Shown: in pieces, positions 26,102-34,308 of the stretch
Layout of the letters: every line of letters begins with the position of its first letter
Numbering within the stretch: position 1 is the first letter of the stretch
Source of the DNA: an uncultured bacterium
GTDB taxonomy: Bacteria; Planctomycetota; Phycisphaerae; Phycisphaerales; SM1A02
Direction: 5' to 3'
Assembly (NCBI GenBank): GCA_903891095.1
Contig: CAITDI010000006.1
Location: forward strand, 1-49,396
DNA: 49,396 bases
Made by a program: the position numbers and the translations under genes
The notes under the pieces: model-generated
Told to the model about the DNA's origin: nothing
Databases searched by the model: none
The model's input: the letters and a program-made list of their open reading frames with translations, nothing else

Positions 26102-27841
26102 ATGAGCGAAATCGCCCACGCTTCCGCTGATTTCTCCCGCCGCGACTTCTTTGTCACGCTTGCAGCGACGAGCGCGGCGGCATCGGCGAGCGCGCTTCTG
26201 CGCGCGGATCTGCCGCAGGACGCGGCCGCCGCGGCGACGCAGTCGGCAGACCCAGCCGCAGGCATCGCACCGAGCACCATCGCCGAAGCCGAGAAGCTCG
26301 CCGGCATCACCTTCACCGACGCCGAGCGCGCGCAGATCGCCAAGACCATCGGCGAGCACATCGAGTCGTTCAAGGCGCGCGCTGCGTTCGGACCGCTCGA
26401 CAACCAGCTCGCGCCCGCGCAGGTGTTCCGCGTGCTGCTGCCCGGCGAGGAGCCGCGCGTGCGCGCAAGCGCCGTCGCGGAGAGCTTCTCGCGCAAGATG
26501 AAGGACGCGCCCGAGAGCGACGCCGACCTCGACTTCGCGTCGGTCGAGCAGCTCTCGCTGTGGATGCAGTTCCGCAAGGTCACGTCGCGCCGGCTCGTCG
26601 AGCGCTCGCTCGCGCGGCTCAAGAAGGCCAACGCGACGCTGTTCAACGTGATCACGCTCGTCGAGGAGCAGGCGCTGCGCGAAGCCGACGCGCGCGACGA
26701 GGAAATGCGCATGGGCAAGCCGCGCGGTCCGCTGCACGGCATCCCGTACGGGCTCAAGGACCTCTTCGACACCGCGGGCATCAAGACCACATGGGGCGCG
26801 GAGCCGTGGCGCGACCGCGTGGCCAAGACCGACGCGACCGTCGTCATGCGGCTCCGCAACGCGGGCGCGGTGTGCGTCGCCAAGACCGCCGTCGGCGCGC
26901 TCGCGTACGGCGACATCTGGTTCGGCGGCACCTGCAAGAACCCGTGGAATCCCACGCAAGGCTCGTCCGGCTCGAGCGCGGGCAGCGCCGCGAGCGTGGC
27001 CGCGGGCTGCGTGCCGTTCGCGATCGGCACCGAGACGCTCGGCTCGATCGTCTCGCCGTCGACCGTCTGCGGCACGACGGGCCTGCGCCCGACATTCGGC
27101 CGCGTGCCGCGCGACGGCGCGATGGCGCTCTGCTGGTCGTGGGACAAGGTCGGCCCGATCACGCGCCACGCGATCGACACGGGCATCGTGCTCGCCGCGA
27201 TCAACGGCGGCAACAACCTCGACGCGTCGAGCGTGAGCGTGCCGTTTGCCGCGCCGCGCCTGCCGAACGCGCGCGGGATGAAGCTCGCCTACGACCCCGC
27301 GTGGTTCGAAGGCCCGTTCGCGTCGCACAAGGACGCGCTCGACGCCGCGCGCGCGTGCGGCGCGACGCTTGTCGAGCGCAAGGTCACGCCGCCGGCCGAT
27401 CCGGGGATCCTCGCGATGAGCCTGATGGCCGAGGCCGCCGCGGCGTTCGAAGACATGACGCGCACCAACGCCGACGACCAGCTCTCGTGGCAGGCCGACG
27501 AGGCGTGGCCGAACTCGTTCCGCCGCACCTGGTTCGTGCCCGCGATCGAGGTCGTGCAGGTCGAGCGCCTGCGCCGCGTGTTCATGCAGTGGATGCGCAC
27601 GGTGCTCGAGGGCGTCGACGCGCTGATCCTGCCGCCGTACGCAGGCGGCATGCTCGTGGTCACCAACGCGACGGGTCATCCGACGCTCTGCTTGCGCGGC
27701 GGCTTCAGCAAGCCCAACGCGCCGCGATCGATCACGCTCATCGGCCACCCGTTTGACGAAGGGGCGCTTATCGGCATGGGCGCCGCGCTCGAGGCGCAGC
27801 TGGGCGTGAGCGAGAACCGCCCCGAAATGCCGTGGATGTAA
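26102..27841 (+). CDS. Tat-exported amidase (amidase signature family)
   Basis: A 579-residue amidase. The N-terminus SRRDFFVTLAATSAAASASALL is a twin-arginine signal, so the enzyme is folded before export. The amidase-signature catalytic triad is complete: the Lys in HGIPYGLKDLFD (about residue 219), a Ser in the Gly/Ser-rich SSGSSAGSAASVAAG (about 288-302), and the nucleophile Ser region TLGSIVSPSTVCG (about 313-325). A 130-residue region between the signal and the catalytic core is typical for planctomycete relatives annotated as Asp/Glu-tRNA amidotransferase A-like. It is probably not GatA because it is exported and lacks gatB/C neighbours. The substrate is unknown. Confidence 0.92.
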   Translation: MSEIAHASADFSRRDFFVTLAATSAAASASALLRADLPQDAAAAATQSADPAAGIAPSTIAEAEKLAGITFTDAERAQIAKTIGEHIESFKARAAFGPLDNQLAPAQVFRVLLPGEEPRVRASAVAESFSRKMKDAPESDADLDFASVEQLSLWMQFRKVTSRRLVERSLARLKKANATLFNVITLVEEQALREADARDEEMRMGKPRGPLHGIPYGLKDLFDTAGIKTTWGAEPWRDRVAKTDATVVMRLRNAGAVCVAKTAVGALAYGDIWFGGTCKNPWNPTQGSSGSSAGSAASVAAGCVPFAIGTETLGSIVSPSTVCGTTGLRPTFGRVPRDGAMALCWSWDKVGPITRHAIDTGIVLAAINGGNNLDASSVSVPFAAPRLPNARGMKLAYDPAWFEGPFASHKDALDAARACGATLVERKVTPPADPGILAMSLMAEAAAAFEDMTRTNADDQLSWQADEAWPNSFRRTWFVPAIEVVQVERLRRVFMQWMRTVLEGVDALILPPYAGGMLVVTNATGHPTLCLRGGFSKPNAPRSITLIGHPFDEGALIGMGAALEAQLGVSENRPEMPWM

Positions 27842-27869
27842 GCGGGCTGTACGCGCTCCGACCCTCTGC

Positions 27870-27875
27870 TATCTT
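27870..27875 (+). promoter_or_regulatory. -10 hexamer TATCTT before nuoA
   Basis: TATCTT ends 9 nt before the ATG at 27885. No Shine-Dalgarno is present. The spacing allows a leaderless or near-leaderless transcript. Confidence 0.5.
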
Positions 27876-27884
27876 GCCGATCCG

Positions 27885-28277
27885 ATGATGCTGGCTCAAT
27901 CCGCCCTGCTCAACTACCTCCCCGTCGCCGTCATTGCCTCGATGGCGATCGGCTTCGTGGTCGCAAACCTCGTCCTCAGCACGATCCTCGGCCCGCGCGC
28001 CGAGGGCGCCATCAAGGGCCTGACCTACGAAGCGGGCATGGACCCGATCGGCACCACGCGCAAGCGCTTCAACGTGCGCTTCTACATGATGGCCGTGACG
28101 TTCCTGCTGTTCGACGTCGAGATCATCTTCCTCTACCCGTGGGCCGTGAGCTACTCGCAGCTCGACCCGGGCAGCCCCGAGGCCAAGCTGTATCTCGGCC
28201 GCATTCTCTTCTTCCTGCTGACGTCGATCATCGCGTACGTCTATGCGTGGAAGAAGGGCGTGTTCAAGTGGGATTGA
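27885..28277 (+). CDS. nuoA: NADH-quinone oxidoreductase subunit A
   Basis: A 130-residue complex I membrane subunit with three TM helices (about 10-32, 65-87, 100-122). The conserved segments are YEAGMDPIGTTRKRFNVRFY in the matrix/cytoplasmic loop (the Cys found in many homologues is Ala here) and the TM2 core FLLFDVEIIFLYPWA, the clearest nuoA signature. In most genomes nuoA opens a 13-14-gene nuo operon; here it stands alone, followed by a convergent glmS. The remainder of complex I must be elsewhere. The start MMLAQSALLNYLP fits the family. Confidence 0.95.
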   Translation: MMLAQSALLNYLPVAVIASMAIGFVVANLVLSTILGPRAEGAIKGLTYEAGMDPIGTTRKRFNVRFYMMAVTFLLFDVEIIFLYPWAVSYSQLDPGSPEAKLYLGRILFFLLTSIIAYVYAWKKGVFKWD

Positions 28278-28386
28278 GATCGCGCCTGCGGCGCGCCTAA
28301 CACGACTCTGCGTTGCGGAGGAAGTGGGACCCGCGCTTGGCGCGGCAACCACGGACTTTCGCGGTCATCACGCCCACCGAAAGACA

Positions 28387-28418
28387 GCGGCCACTTCCCC
28401 CGAAGGGGAAATGGCCGC
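28387..28418. terminator. Hairpin between convergent nuoA and glmS
   Basis: GCGGCCACTTCCCC and GGGGAAATGGCCGC form a 14-bp stem with one mismatch and a CGAA loop. No T tract follows on the plus strand and only a weak TGTCTTTC on the minus strand. The sequence resembles an arm of the palindromic repeats at 45551 and 49143, and GAAGTGGGACCCGCGCTTGGCGCGG-like sequence at 28321-28345 does too. The gap 28278-28446 holds nothing else. Confidence 0.55.
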
Positions 28419-28446
28419 GGAACACTCGATCTCGACTCTCCCCCGC

Positions 28447-30282
28447 TCACTCCACCGTGACGGACTTCGCGAGGTTGCGCGGCTTGTCGACGTCCTTGCC
28501 GCGCATGACCGCCGCGTGGTACGCGAGCAGCTGGAGCGGAATGACGGTGAGCAGCGGCTGGAACATCTCGATGCAGTCGGGGACGTAGAAGACTTCCTGC
28601 GCCAGGCGCTTGATGTCCTCGTCGCCTTCGGTCGCGACCGCGATCACGTGGCCGCCGCGCGAGCGGACTTCCTCGATGTTCGAGAGGACCTTCTCGTACT
28701 GCGAGTTGCGCGTCGCGACGAAGACCACGGGCATGCCGTTGTCGATCAGCGCGATCGGGCCGTGCTTCATCTCGGCCGCGGGCATGCCCTCGGCGTGGAT
28801 GTAGGAGATTTCCTTGAGCTTGAGCGCGCCTTCGAGGGCGACGGGGTAGTTCACGCCGCGGCCGAGGAAGAGCCAGTTCTCGCGATGGATGTACTTCGCG
28901 GTCGCCGTGCGGATGCGGCCCGACCACTCGAGCGCGCGCTCGATCTTGCCGGGGATCGCCTCGAGCTCGCGCAGGAGGTGCGACACGTAGTCCTGCGAAA
29001 GGAAGCGACGGCGACCCATGAAGGTCGCGAGCATCGAGTTCACCATCACCTGGCCGGTGAAGGCCTTCGTGCTGGCGACGCCGATCTCGGGACCGACGCG
29101 GAGATACACGCCTGCGTCGGTCTCGCGTGCGATCGACGAGCCGACGACATTGACGACGCCGAGCGCGAGCGCGCCGCGCTGCTTGGCTTCCTGGAGCGCG
29201 GCGAGCGTGTCGGCGGTCTCGCCCGACTGGCTGACCGCGACGACGACGGTGCCGTCCTCGACGATCGGATTGCGGTAGCGGAACTCGCTGGCGAAGTCAT
29301 GCTCGGCGTGGACCTTCGCGAGGTCCTCGAAGAGGTACTTGCCGATCATGCACGCGTGGAGCGCGGTGCCCTGGCCGACGAACACGACGCGCTTGGCATT
29401 CGCCATGCGGCGCGCATGGTCGCCCACGCCGCCGAGGATGATCTGGCCCTTCGCGACATCGACGCGGCCCTGCAGCGTCATGCGCAGCGCGCGCGGCTGC
29501 TCGAAGATCTCCTTGAGCATGAAGTGGTCGTAGTGACCGAGTTCGATCTGCTCGAGGTCGAACTCCAGCTCGCGGATTTCCGCGGTGATCTCGATGTTGT
29601 CGACGGTGGTGGTGCGGAATCCGTCGCGGGTGATGCGCGCGACCGAGTAGTCGCCGAGCGCGATCGCCTGCGTGGTGTGCGACACGATGGCGCTCGCGTC
29701 GGACGCGACGACATACTCGCCGTTGCCGACGCCGACCATGAGCGGCGAACCCTTGCGTGCGACGACGAGCACATCGGGCTCCTTCTCGCACACGACCGCG
29801 ATGGCGTACGCGCCGGTGACCTCGCGGAGCGCCGACTGCACGGCCTTCTCCAGGTCGCCGGTGTAGAGCTCGCCGATCAGGTGCGCGAGGACCTCGGTGT
29901 CGGTCTCGCTGGTGAAGACGTGACCCTTCTCCTCGAGGTACTTCTTGAGCGCCGAGTAGTTCTCGATGATGCCGTTGTGGATGATCGCGATGCCGTGACC
30001 GAGCTTCGCGTCGTCGCGGTGCGGGTGCGCGTTCTTCTCGGTGACGCCGCCGTGCGTGGCCCAGCGCGTGTGCGCGATGCCGAGCGTGCCGGTGAAGCCG
30101 CCGCGGTCCTGGATGGTCTTCTCGACATTCGCAACGCGGCCGACGGCGCGCGCGAGATGCAGGCCGCCGTTCATCACGGCGACGCCCGCGGAGTCGTATC
30201 CGCGGTACTCAAGGCGCTTGAGGCCTTCAAGAAGGATGTCTGTTGCCTGACGGCGTCCGATGTAGGCGACGATTCCGCACAT
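28447..30282 (-). CDS. glmS: Glutamine--fructose-6-phosphate aminotransferase (isomerizing)
   Basis: The cytoplasmic enzyme making glucosamine-6-phosphate from fructose-6-phosphate and glutamine, the first step of UDP-GlcNAc synthesis. At 611 residues it is full length. The N-terminal glutaminase begins MCGIVAYIG, with the Cys nucleophile at position 2, and has HTRWATHGGVTEKNAHPH and the Arg/Asp pockets. Two SIS domains follow, with SQSGETADTLAAL and STKAFTGQ. The C-terminus LAKSVTVE is invariant in the family. The start at 30282 is set by this Cys and by AAGGA upstream; the longer frame is spurious. No glmS ribozyme is evident in the 114-bp upstream gap 30283-30396. Confidence 0.97.
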   Translation of the reverse strand: MCGIVAYIGRRQATDILLEGLKRLEYRGYDSAGVAVMNGGLHLARAVGRVANVEKTIQDRGGFTGTLGIAHTRWATHGGVTEKNAHPHRDDAKLGHGIAIIHNGIIENYSALKKYLEEKGHVFTSETDTEVLAHLIGELYTGDLEKAVQSALREVTGAYAIAVVCEKEPDVLVVARKGSPLMVGVGNGEYVVASDASAIVSHTTQAIALGDYSVARITRDGFRTTTVDNIEITAEIRELEFDLEQIELGHYDHFMLKEIFEQPRALRMTLQGRVDVAKGQIILGGVGDHARRMANAKRVVFVGQGTALHACMIGKYLFEDLAKVHAEHDFASEFRYRNPIVEDGTVVVAVSQSGETADTLAALQEAKQRGALALGVVNVVGSSIARETDAGVYLRVGPEIGVASTKAFTGQVMVNSMLATFMGRRRFLSQDYVSHLLRELEAIPGKIERALEWSGRIRTATAKYIHRENWLFLGRGVNYPVALEGALKLKEISYIHAEGMPAAEMKHGPIALIDNGMPVVFVATRNSQYEKVLSNIEEVRSRGGHVIAVATEGDEDIKRLAQEVFYVPDCIEMFQPLLTVIPLQLLAYHAAVMRGKDVDKPRNLAKSVTVE

Positions 30283-30396
30283 GTTGCATTTCCTTATCAC
30301 GCCCCGATTTGGGGTGCGCGACAATATCGACCGAACGGCACCGAGCCTTCGCCAAACTGCGAAAGTCGTGTGAGGCTTCGATGTCGCCCATAACCG

Positions 30397-33300
30397 TCAG
30401 CCGTCGAGGCGATGAAGGCGCATCTTCCGCATGCGGACCTCCATCGGTTCGCCAGCGTGGATCTGGAGACCGATGTTGCCGCCGGTCGCGCGCTCCTTGG
30501 AGTCGTCGACGACCTGCACGGTGGCCTCGCCATCGATGTAGTGGGTCATCTTGTTGCCCTTGGCGCGGATGCGGTAGGTGTGCCACTGGGAAATGTCCGC
30601 GGCCGGTGTCGGCTCGTCGGCGAACGGCGTGATGGTGCGCTTGCCGTCGGCGTCGATCGTGAGCTTGTTGAGGCGCTCGACCATGATGCCGCGGCCGCCC
30701 TCTTCGTACTGCATGCCGACGTACGGCGGGTTCGGGTGCGCGTCCATCTGCGGGCCGCGCATGCGGTCGCCGTCGAACACCACGCTGCGGTACTGCACGC
30801 CCGAGTTGTTGCCGGTGACCTTGAACTCGACCTCGAGCTCGAAGTCGCGCACCTCGCCGTTCCAGATGAGGAACGTGTTGCGCGGCACGGGATTGTCCGC
30901 GGTCGTGCGGCCGACGACCTCGCCGTTCTCGACCGACCAGAAGCGCGGGTCGTAGGTGAACGGCGCGAGCGCGGAGTCAGCGGTCTTGGTCGCGGCCTTG
31001 ACCGACGAGTAGATCTCGAGATAGCCGTCGTCGTCCGGACGCGCGAACGCGGGATCGGCCGCGTCGCCGCCCGAGCGGAGGAACGCGAGCAGGTCGAGGA
31101 CCTCGCCTTCGTTCAGGCCGTCGAGGAGATGCTCGGGCATCGGCGAGACCTTGCTCGGCGCGCGCGAGGCGATGTCGGACTTCTTGATCGTGTCGCGCGC
31201 CTCGCTGAGGAGGCTGGTGCGGACCTCGATCGCATCGGCCGAATCCGACACGATGCGCCCCGTGACGGTCTTGCCGTTCGTGAGCTTGATGTCGGTGTTC
31301 TGGTACTGGTCGCTCACGGTCTTGCTGGGGTCGACGAGCGACGACGCCATGTCCTCGGGCGAGAAGCGACGCGACACCGCGGTGAGCTCGGGCCCGCCGC
31401 TGCCGCCGATGCCGCCGACGCGGTGGCACTGCGCGCACTGCGCCGCGCGGAAGGCGCGCATGCCTTCGTTGTAGTCGCGGCCGGCCACGAGCTTGGTCGT
31501 GAGGTTCGCGATGTCCTTGGCCATCCACACGTTGCCCGGACCTCGCGGCGTGACGATCACGTTGTCCTTGTCGCTCTTGCCCGACGCGGTCGCCGCGAGC
31601 TTCTCACGCTCGCCTTCGGGCGCGTTGGCGACGAACTCCTCGGTCATGTGGTTGAGGAAGCCAGCGAACGAGTTGCCGCCGCTGCCCTTGCGGATGGCCG
31701 CGATCGCGCGCGCGAAACGCTCGCGGAGATCGGGATTCCAGCCGTTCTTCGCGTCGCGCATGGCGTGGACCATGCCGATCTTCTGCGTGGCGGGTGCGTT
31801 GGCGATGATGTCGGCGACGGCCTTGCCGTAGGGTCCGCCGCGCGCGAGGAGCGCCGCGTCGATCTTGGGCGGGGTGCGGACATCGTCCTTCTGCAGGATC
31901 GCGACGCCGACCTGCACGGCCTCGGGCGCGCCGAGCTTGGCGAGGATCGCCGCGCGGTGCATGTCGAGTTCGTACGCGTCGGCGTTGGTGCTCTCGGCGG
32001 GGAAGTGCACGAGCAACGCCTCGCGCATCTCGTTGAAGCCGGTCATCTTCGCGTCGACCTTGCCGCAGCGGAGGAACCACAGTTCGCAGGCGCGGAGCCA
32101 TTCCTTCTCGAGCGGCGTGCCGCGCATCGCGGGCGCGAGCGCGATCAGGCGCTGCGCGAGCGGCGTGCCGTCGACCGACGGTTCACCCGCGCGCGCGAGC
32201 GCGACGAGCGCGAGGATCGCGGCCTGCGGGTCCTTCTCGGCGAGCGCGCGGGCGCGCCAGAGCGACGGATCCTGGTGCTCGATCGCGATGCGCGCGGCGC
32301 TGCGCACGCCGGCGTCCTTCGAGGTGAGCGCAGTGAACGCGCGCGCAACCGCGGCGGTCGCGGCGTCGCCCGTGAGGCGCTCGTGGAACTTCTCGATCTC
32401 GCGGCGCTCGGTGAGCGCGGCGGGCACGGCCATCGGCGCGCGCTTGACCGCGATGGGATTCTCCGCGCGCACGCGGTACACCGCGCTCGGCAGATTGCGG
32501 CCGCCGACGCTGAAGTACATCGCGCCGTCCATCACCACCGCATCGGTGAGCGGCAGCGGACGGCCCGCGAGGAACGGCTCGATGCGCAGCTTGGGCGTCG
32601 ACGCGTCCTTCGAGTCGTCGGTCGGCCAGCCGGCCCACATCGTGCCGTAGGTCCAGTCGAGGAAGAACATGCACTGGTTCCACGGCGCGGGGAACTGCAG
32701 GCCTTGCGACGAAAGCACGCCCGTCGGCGACGCGGGGCCGACATCGACCGCAGCGGGCATCGAGTCGGGGCTCCACGCGGGCCACTTGCCGCTGCCCGAG
32801 CGCCAGCCGTAGTCGACGCCGCTCGCGAGCTCGCACACGCGCGTCGGGCGATACCACGGAAGACCCATGTCCCACTCCATGTCGCTGTCGTAGGTGTACG
32901 CGCGGCCGAGCTCGTCGAACGCGAGGTCGTAGCTGTTGCGGAAGCCCGCGGTCATCAGCTCCCACTTCGCGCCCTCGCGATCGGTGCGCACGACCCATCC
33001 GCCCGGCGCCATCACGCCGACGGCGTGGCCGTTCGGATCCCAGAGGCGCGAGAAGATGATGTCTTCCTGCCAGATCTTGGGCAGGCGCGAGTGCTCGAGC
33101 GCCTGCTCCGGCGGCGCGCAGTGGTTGCCGCCGACGATCCAGATCGAGCCATCGGGCGCGAGCACGACCTGGTGCGGCCCGTGCTCGCCGCCGTCGCGGG
33201 CGACCGACGCGAGCATCTTCTTGTCGTCGTAGGTGCCGTCGTTGTTCGTGTCGCGCAGGCGCCACACGCCGCGCGTTTCCGTCGAGCCTTCGTTGACGAT

Positions 33301-34218
33301 CGCGAAGAGATCGTTGTCCACCGCGAGAAGTCCGTGCGCGCGGCCGATCTCGGGCTCGATGAGCTCGATGGTCGACTCCGAGGGTTCGCCGCCGTCGGCG
33401 CACGGCTTGATCGCAAAGGTGCGGCCGTACTGCGCGCTCACGATGATGCGCTTGCCGCGCACATCGGGCGTCATCGCGACGATCGAGCCGCGCGACTTGG
33501 GCGCGGCGTAGACCAGCTCGCAGATGAATCCGGGCGGCACGGTGATCGCGCGATCGATGTCGCCCGCGACGGTCGCGGCGCCGAACGACGCGGACACTCC
33601 ATCGCCCCACGGCATGTCGCCGAGCTTGGCCATGACGACCGCGGGCGCGCTCGCGCCGGTCGTGCCGCTCGTCGACTTCCAGGATTCATCGGTCACGATG
33701 CGCATGCGCGCGCCGGCCGCGTTGGTCCACTCGATCATGCCGATCGCGCCCGCAGGTCCGCCGTCGTTGCGACCCTGGATGGTGAGCGTGTGCTTGCCTG
33801 CGGCGAGCGTGGCGATATCGATTTCCGCAGGTGCAGCCCAATCGGTGGTCTTGGCGATCTCTTGGTCGTCGAGCAGCACGCGGCCGAGGTTGTCGATGCT
33901 CGCGACGACCTTGACCGCGCGCGCCGCGCCGTCGAGCGTGAACTCGCGCACGAGCGTGGCGGCGTCGGTGGGCGTCGTCTCCTTGCGTGCCCAGATCCAC
34001 GAGGGAGTCGCGAGCTTTGCTGCGGCGACGGGCTTCTTGGTCGGGACCGCGCCGGCGCTCGGCGCGTCGATCGCGGACTTCATGCTTTCCTTCGCGTCGG
34101 CGACGGCTTGCGTGCCGGGCGTGGAGGTCGTGATGACCGTCGAGAGCGCGATTCCAAGAACGAGACCCGCGAAGACAACTCCGGAGCCGACGATGCCGAT
34201 GGCGACGCTGCGATTCAT
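30397..34218 (-). CDS. PVC-type multidomain protein: propeller dehydrogenase, cytochrome c and DUF1080
   Basis: A 1273-residue exported protein. After an N-terminal TM/signal helix (about 7-30) and a beta-sandwich (about 70-190), a membrane-bound-dehydrogenase-type propeller (about 230-620) has GPHQVVLAPDGSIWIVGGNH, FRNSYDLAFDELGRAYTYDSDMEWD and DYGWRSGSG. A HEAT-like helical stretch (about 620-890) precedes a cytochrome c with the heme motif CAQCH (about 925) and a VDPSKTVSDQYQN-HLLDGLNEGEVLDLLAFL ending. The last 200 residues are a DUF1080/concanavalin-like domain (WNGEVRDFELEVEFKV, NNSGVQYRS, QWHTYRIRAKGN). This family is expanded in Planctomycetota and linked to polysaccharide or sugar oxidation, so a periplasmic redox role on glycans is inferred. 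A 20-bp palindrome lies just before the start. Confidence 0.93.
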   Translation of the reverse strand: MNRSVAIGIVGSGVVFAGLVLGIALSTVITTSTPGTQAVADAKESMKSAIDAPSAGAVPTKKPVAAAKLATPSWIWARKETTPTDAATLVREFTLDGAARAVKVVASIDNLGRVLLDDQEIAKTTDWAAPAEIDIATLAAGKHTLTIQGRNDGGPAGAIGMIEWTNAAGARMRIVTDESWKSTSGTTGASAPAVVMAKLGDMPWGDGVSASFGAATVAGDIDRAITVPPGFICELVYAAPKSRGSIVAMTPDVRGKRIIVSAQYGRTFAIKPCADGGEPSESTIELIEPEIGRAHGLLAVDNDLFAIVNEGSTETRGVWRLRDTNNDGTYDDKKMLASVARDGGEHGPHQVVLAPDGSIWIVGGNHCAPPEQALEHSRLPKIWQEDIIFSRLWDPNGHAVGVMAPGGWVVRTDREGAKWELMTAGFRNSYDLAFDELGRAYTYDSDMEWDMGLPWYRPTRVCELASGVDYGWRSGSGKWPAWSPDSMPAAVDVGPASPTGVLSSQGLQFPAPWNQCMFFLDWTYGTMWAGWPTDDSKDASTPKLRIEPFLAGRPLPLTDAVVMDGAMYFSVGGRNLPSAVYRVRAENPIAVKRAPMAVPAALTERREIEKFHERLTGDAATAAVARAFTALTSKDAGVRSAARIAIEHQDPSLWRARALAEKDPQAAILALVALARAGEPSVDGTPLAQRLIALAPAMRGTPLEKEWLRACELWFLRCGKVDAKMTGFNEMREALLVHFPAESTNADAYELDMHRAAILAKLGAPEAVQVGVAILQKDDVRTPPKIDAALLARGGPYGKAVADIIANAPATQKIGMVHAMRDAKNGWNPDLRERFARAIAAIRKGSGGNSFAGFLNHMTEEFVANAPEGEREKLAATASGKSDKDNVIVTPRGPGNVWMAKDIANLTTKLVAGRDYNEGMRAFRAAQCAQCHRVGGIGGSGGPELTAVSRRFSPEDMASSLVDPSKTVSDQYQNTDIKLTNGKTVTGRIVSDSADAIEVRTSLLSEARDTIKKSDIASRAPSKVSPMPEHLLDGLNEGEVLDLLAFLRSGGDAADPAFARPDDDGYLEIYSSVKAATKTADSALAPFTYDPRFWSVENGEVVGRTTADNPVPRNTFLIWNGEVRDFELEVEFKVTGNNSGVQYRSVVFDGDRMRGPQMDAHPNPPYVGMQYEEGGRGIMVERLNKLTIDADGKRTITPFADEPTPAADISQWHTYRIRAKGNKMTHYIDGEATVQVVDDSKERATGGNIGLQIHAGEPMEVRMRKMRLHRLDG

Positions 34219-34222
34219 CTCC

Positions 34223-34242
34223 GCATCTTCGCGAAGATGCGT
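34223..34242. repeat. 20-bp perfect palindrome upstream of the PVC-type gene
   Basis: CGCATCTTCGCGAAGATGCG is its own reverse complement. It starts 4 bp upstream of the minus-strand ATG at 34218, within the 90-bp divergent gap to rarA. It could be an operator or a 5'-UTR hairpin. Confidence 0.75.
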
Positions 34243-34296
34243 GCGGCGGGAAGGCGCGTGCCGAGCGAACCTCGGATTTTTTCGCGCATCGTTCTC

Positions 34297-34302
34297 TAGT
34301 AT
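34297..34302 (+). promoter_or_regulatory. -10 hexamer TAGTAT before rarA, leaderless-type
   Basis: TAGTAT (4 of 6 matches to TATAAT) ends 6 nt before the ATG at 34309. A T-run (34277-34282) lies upstream. No Shine-Dalgarno. Confidence 0.5.
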
Positions 34303-34308
34303 GCGCGG

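Noticed and set aside
26102-27841. gatA (Glu-tRNA amidotransferase subunit A)
   Set aside because: A Tat signal and an extra N-terminal region argue for an exported amidase.
28447-30282. glmS as the glutamate mutase S subunit that would partner MutL
   Set aside because: The protein is clearly glucosamine-6-phosphate synthase; the shared name is a coincidence.
30283-30396. glmS ribozyme upstream of glmS
   Set aside because: The 114-bp gap is too short and no core motif was seen.
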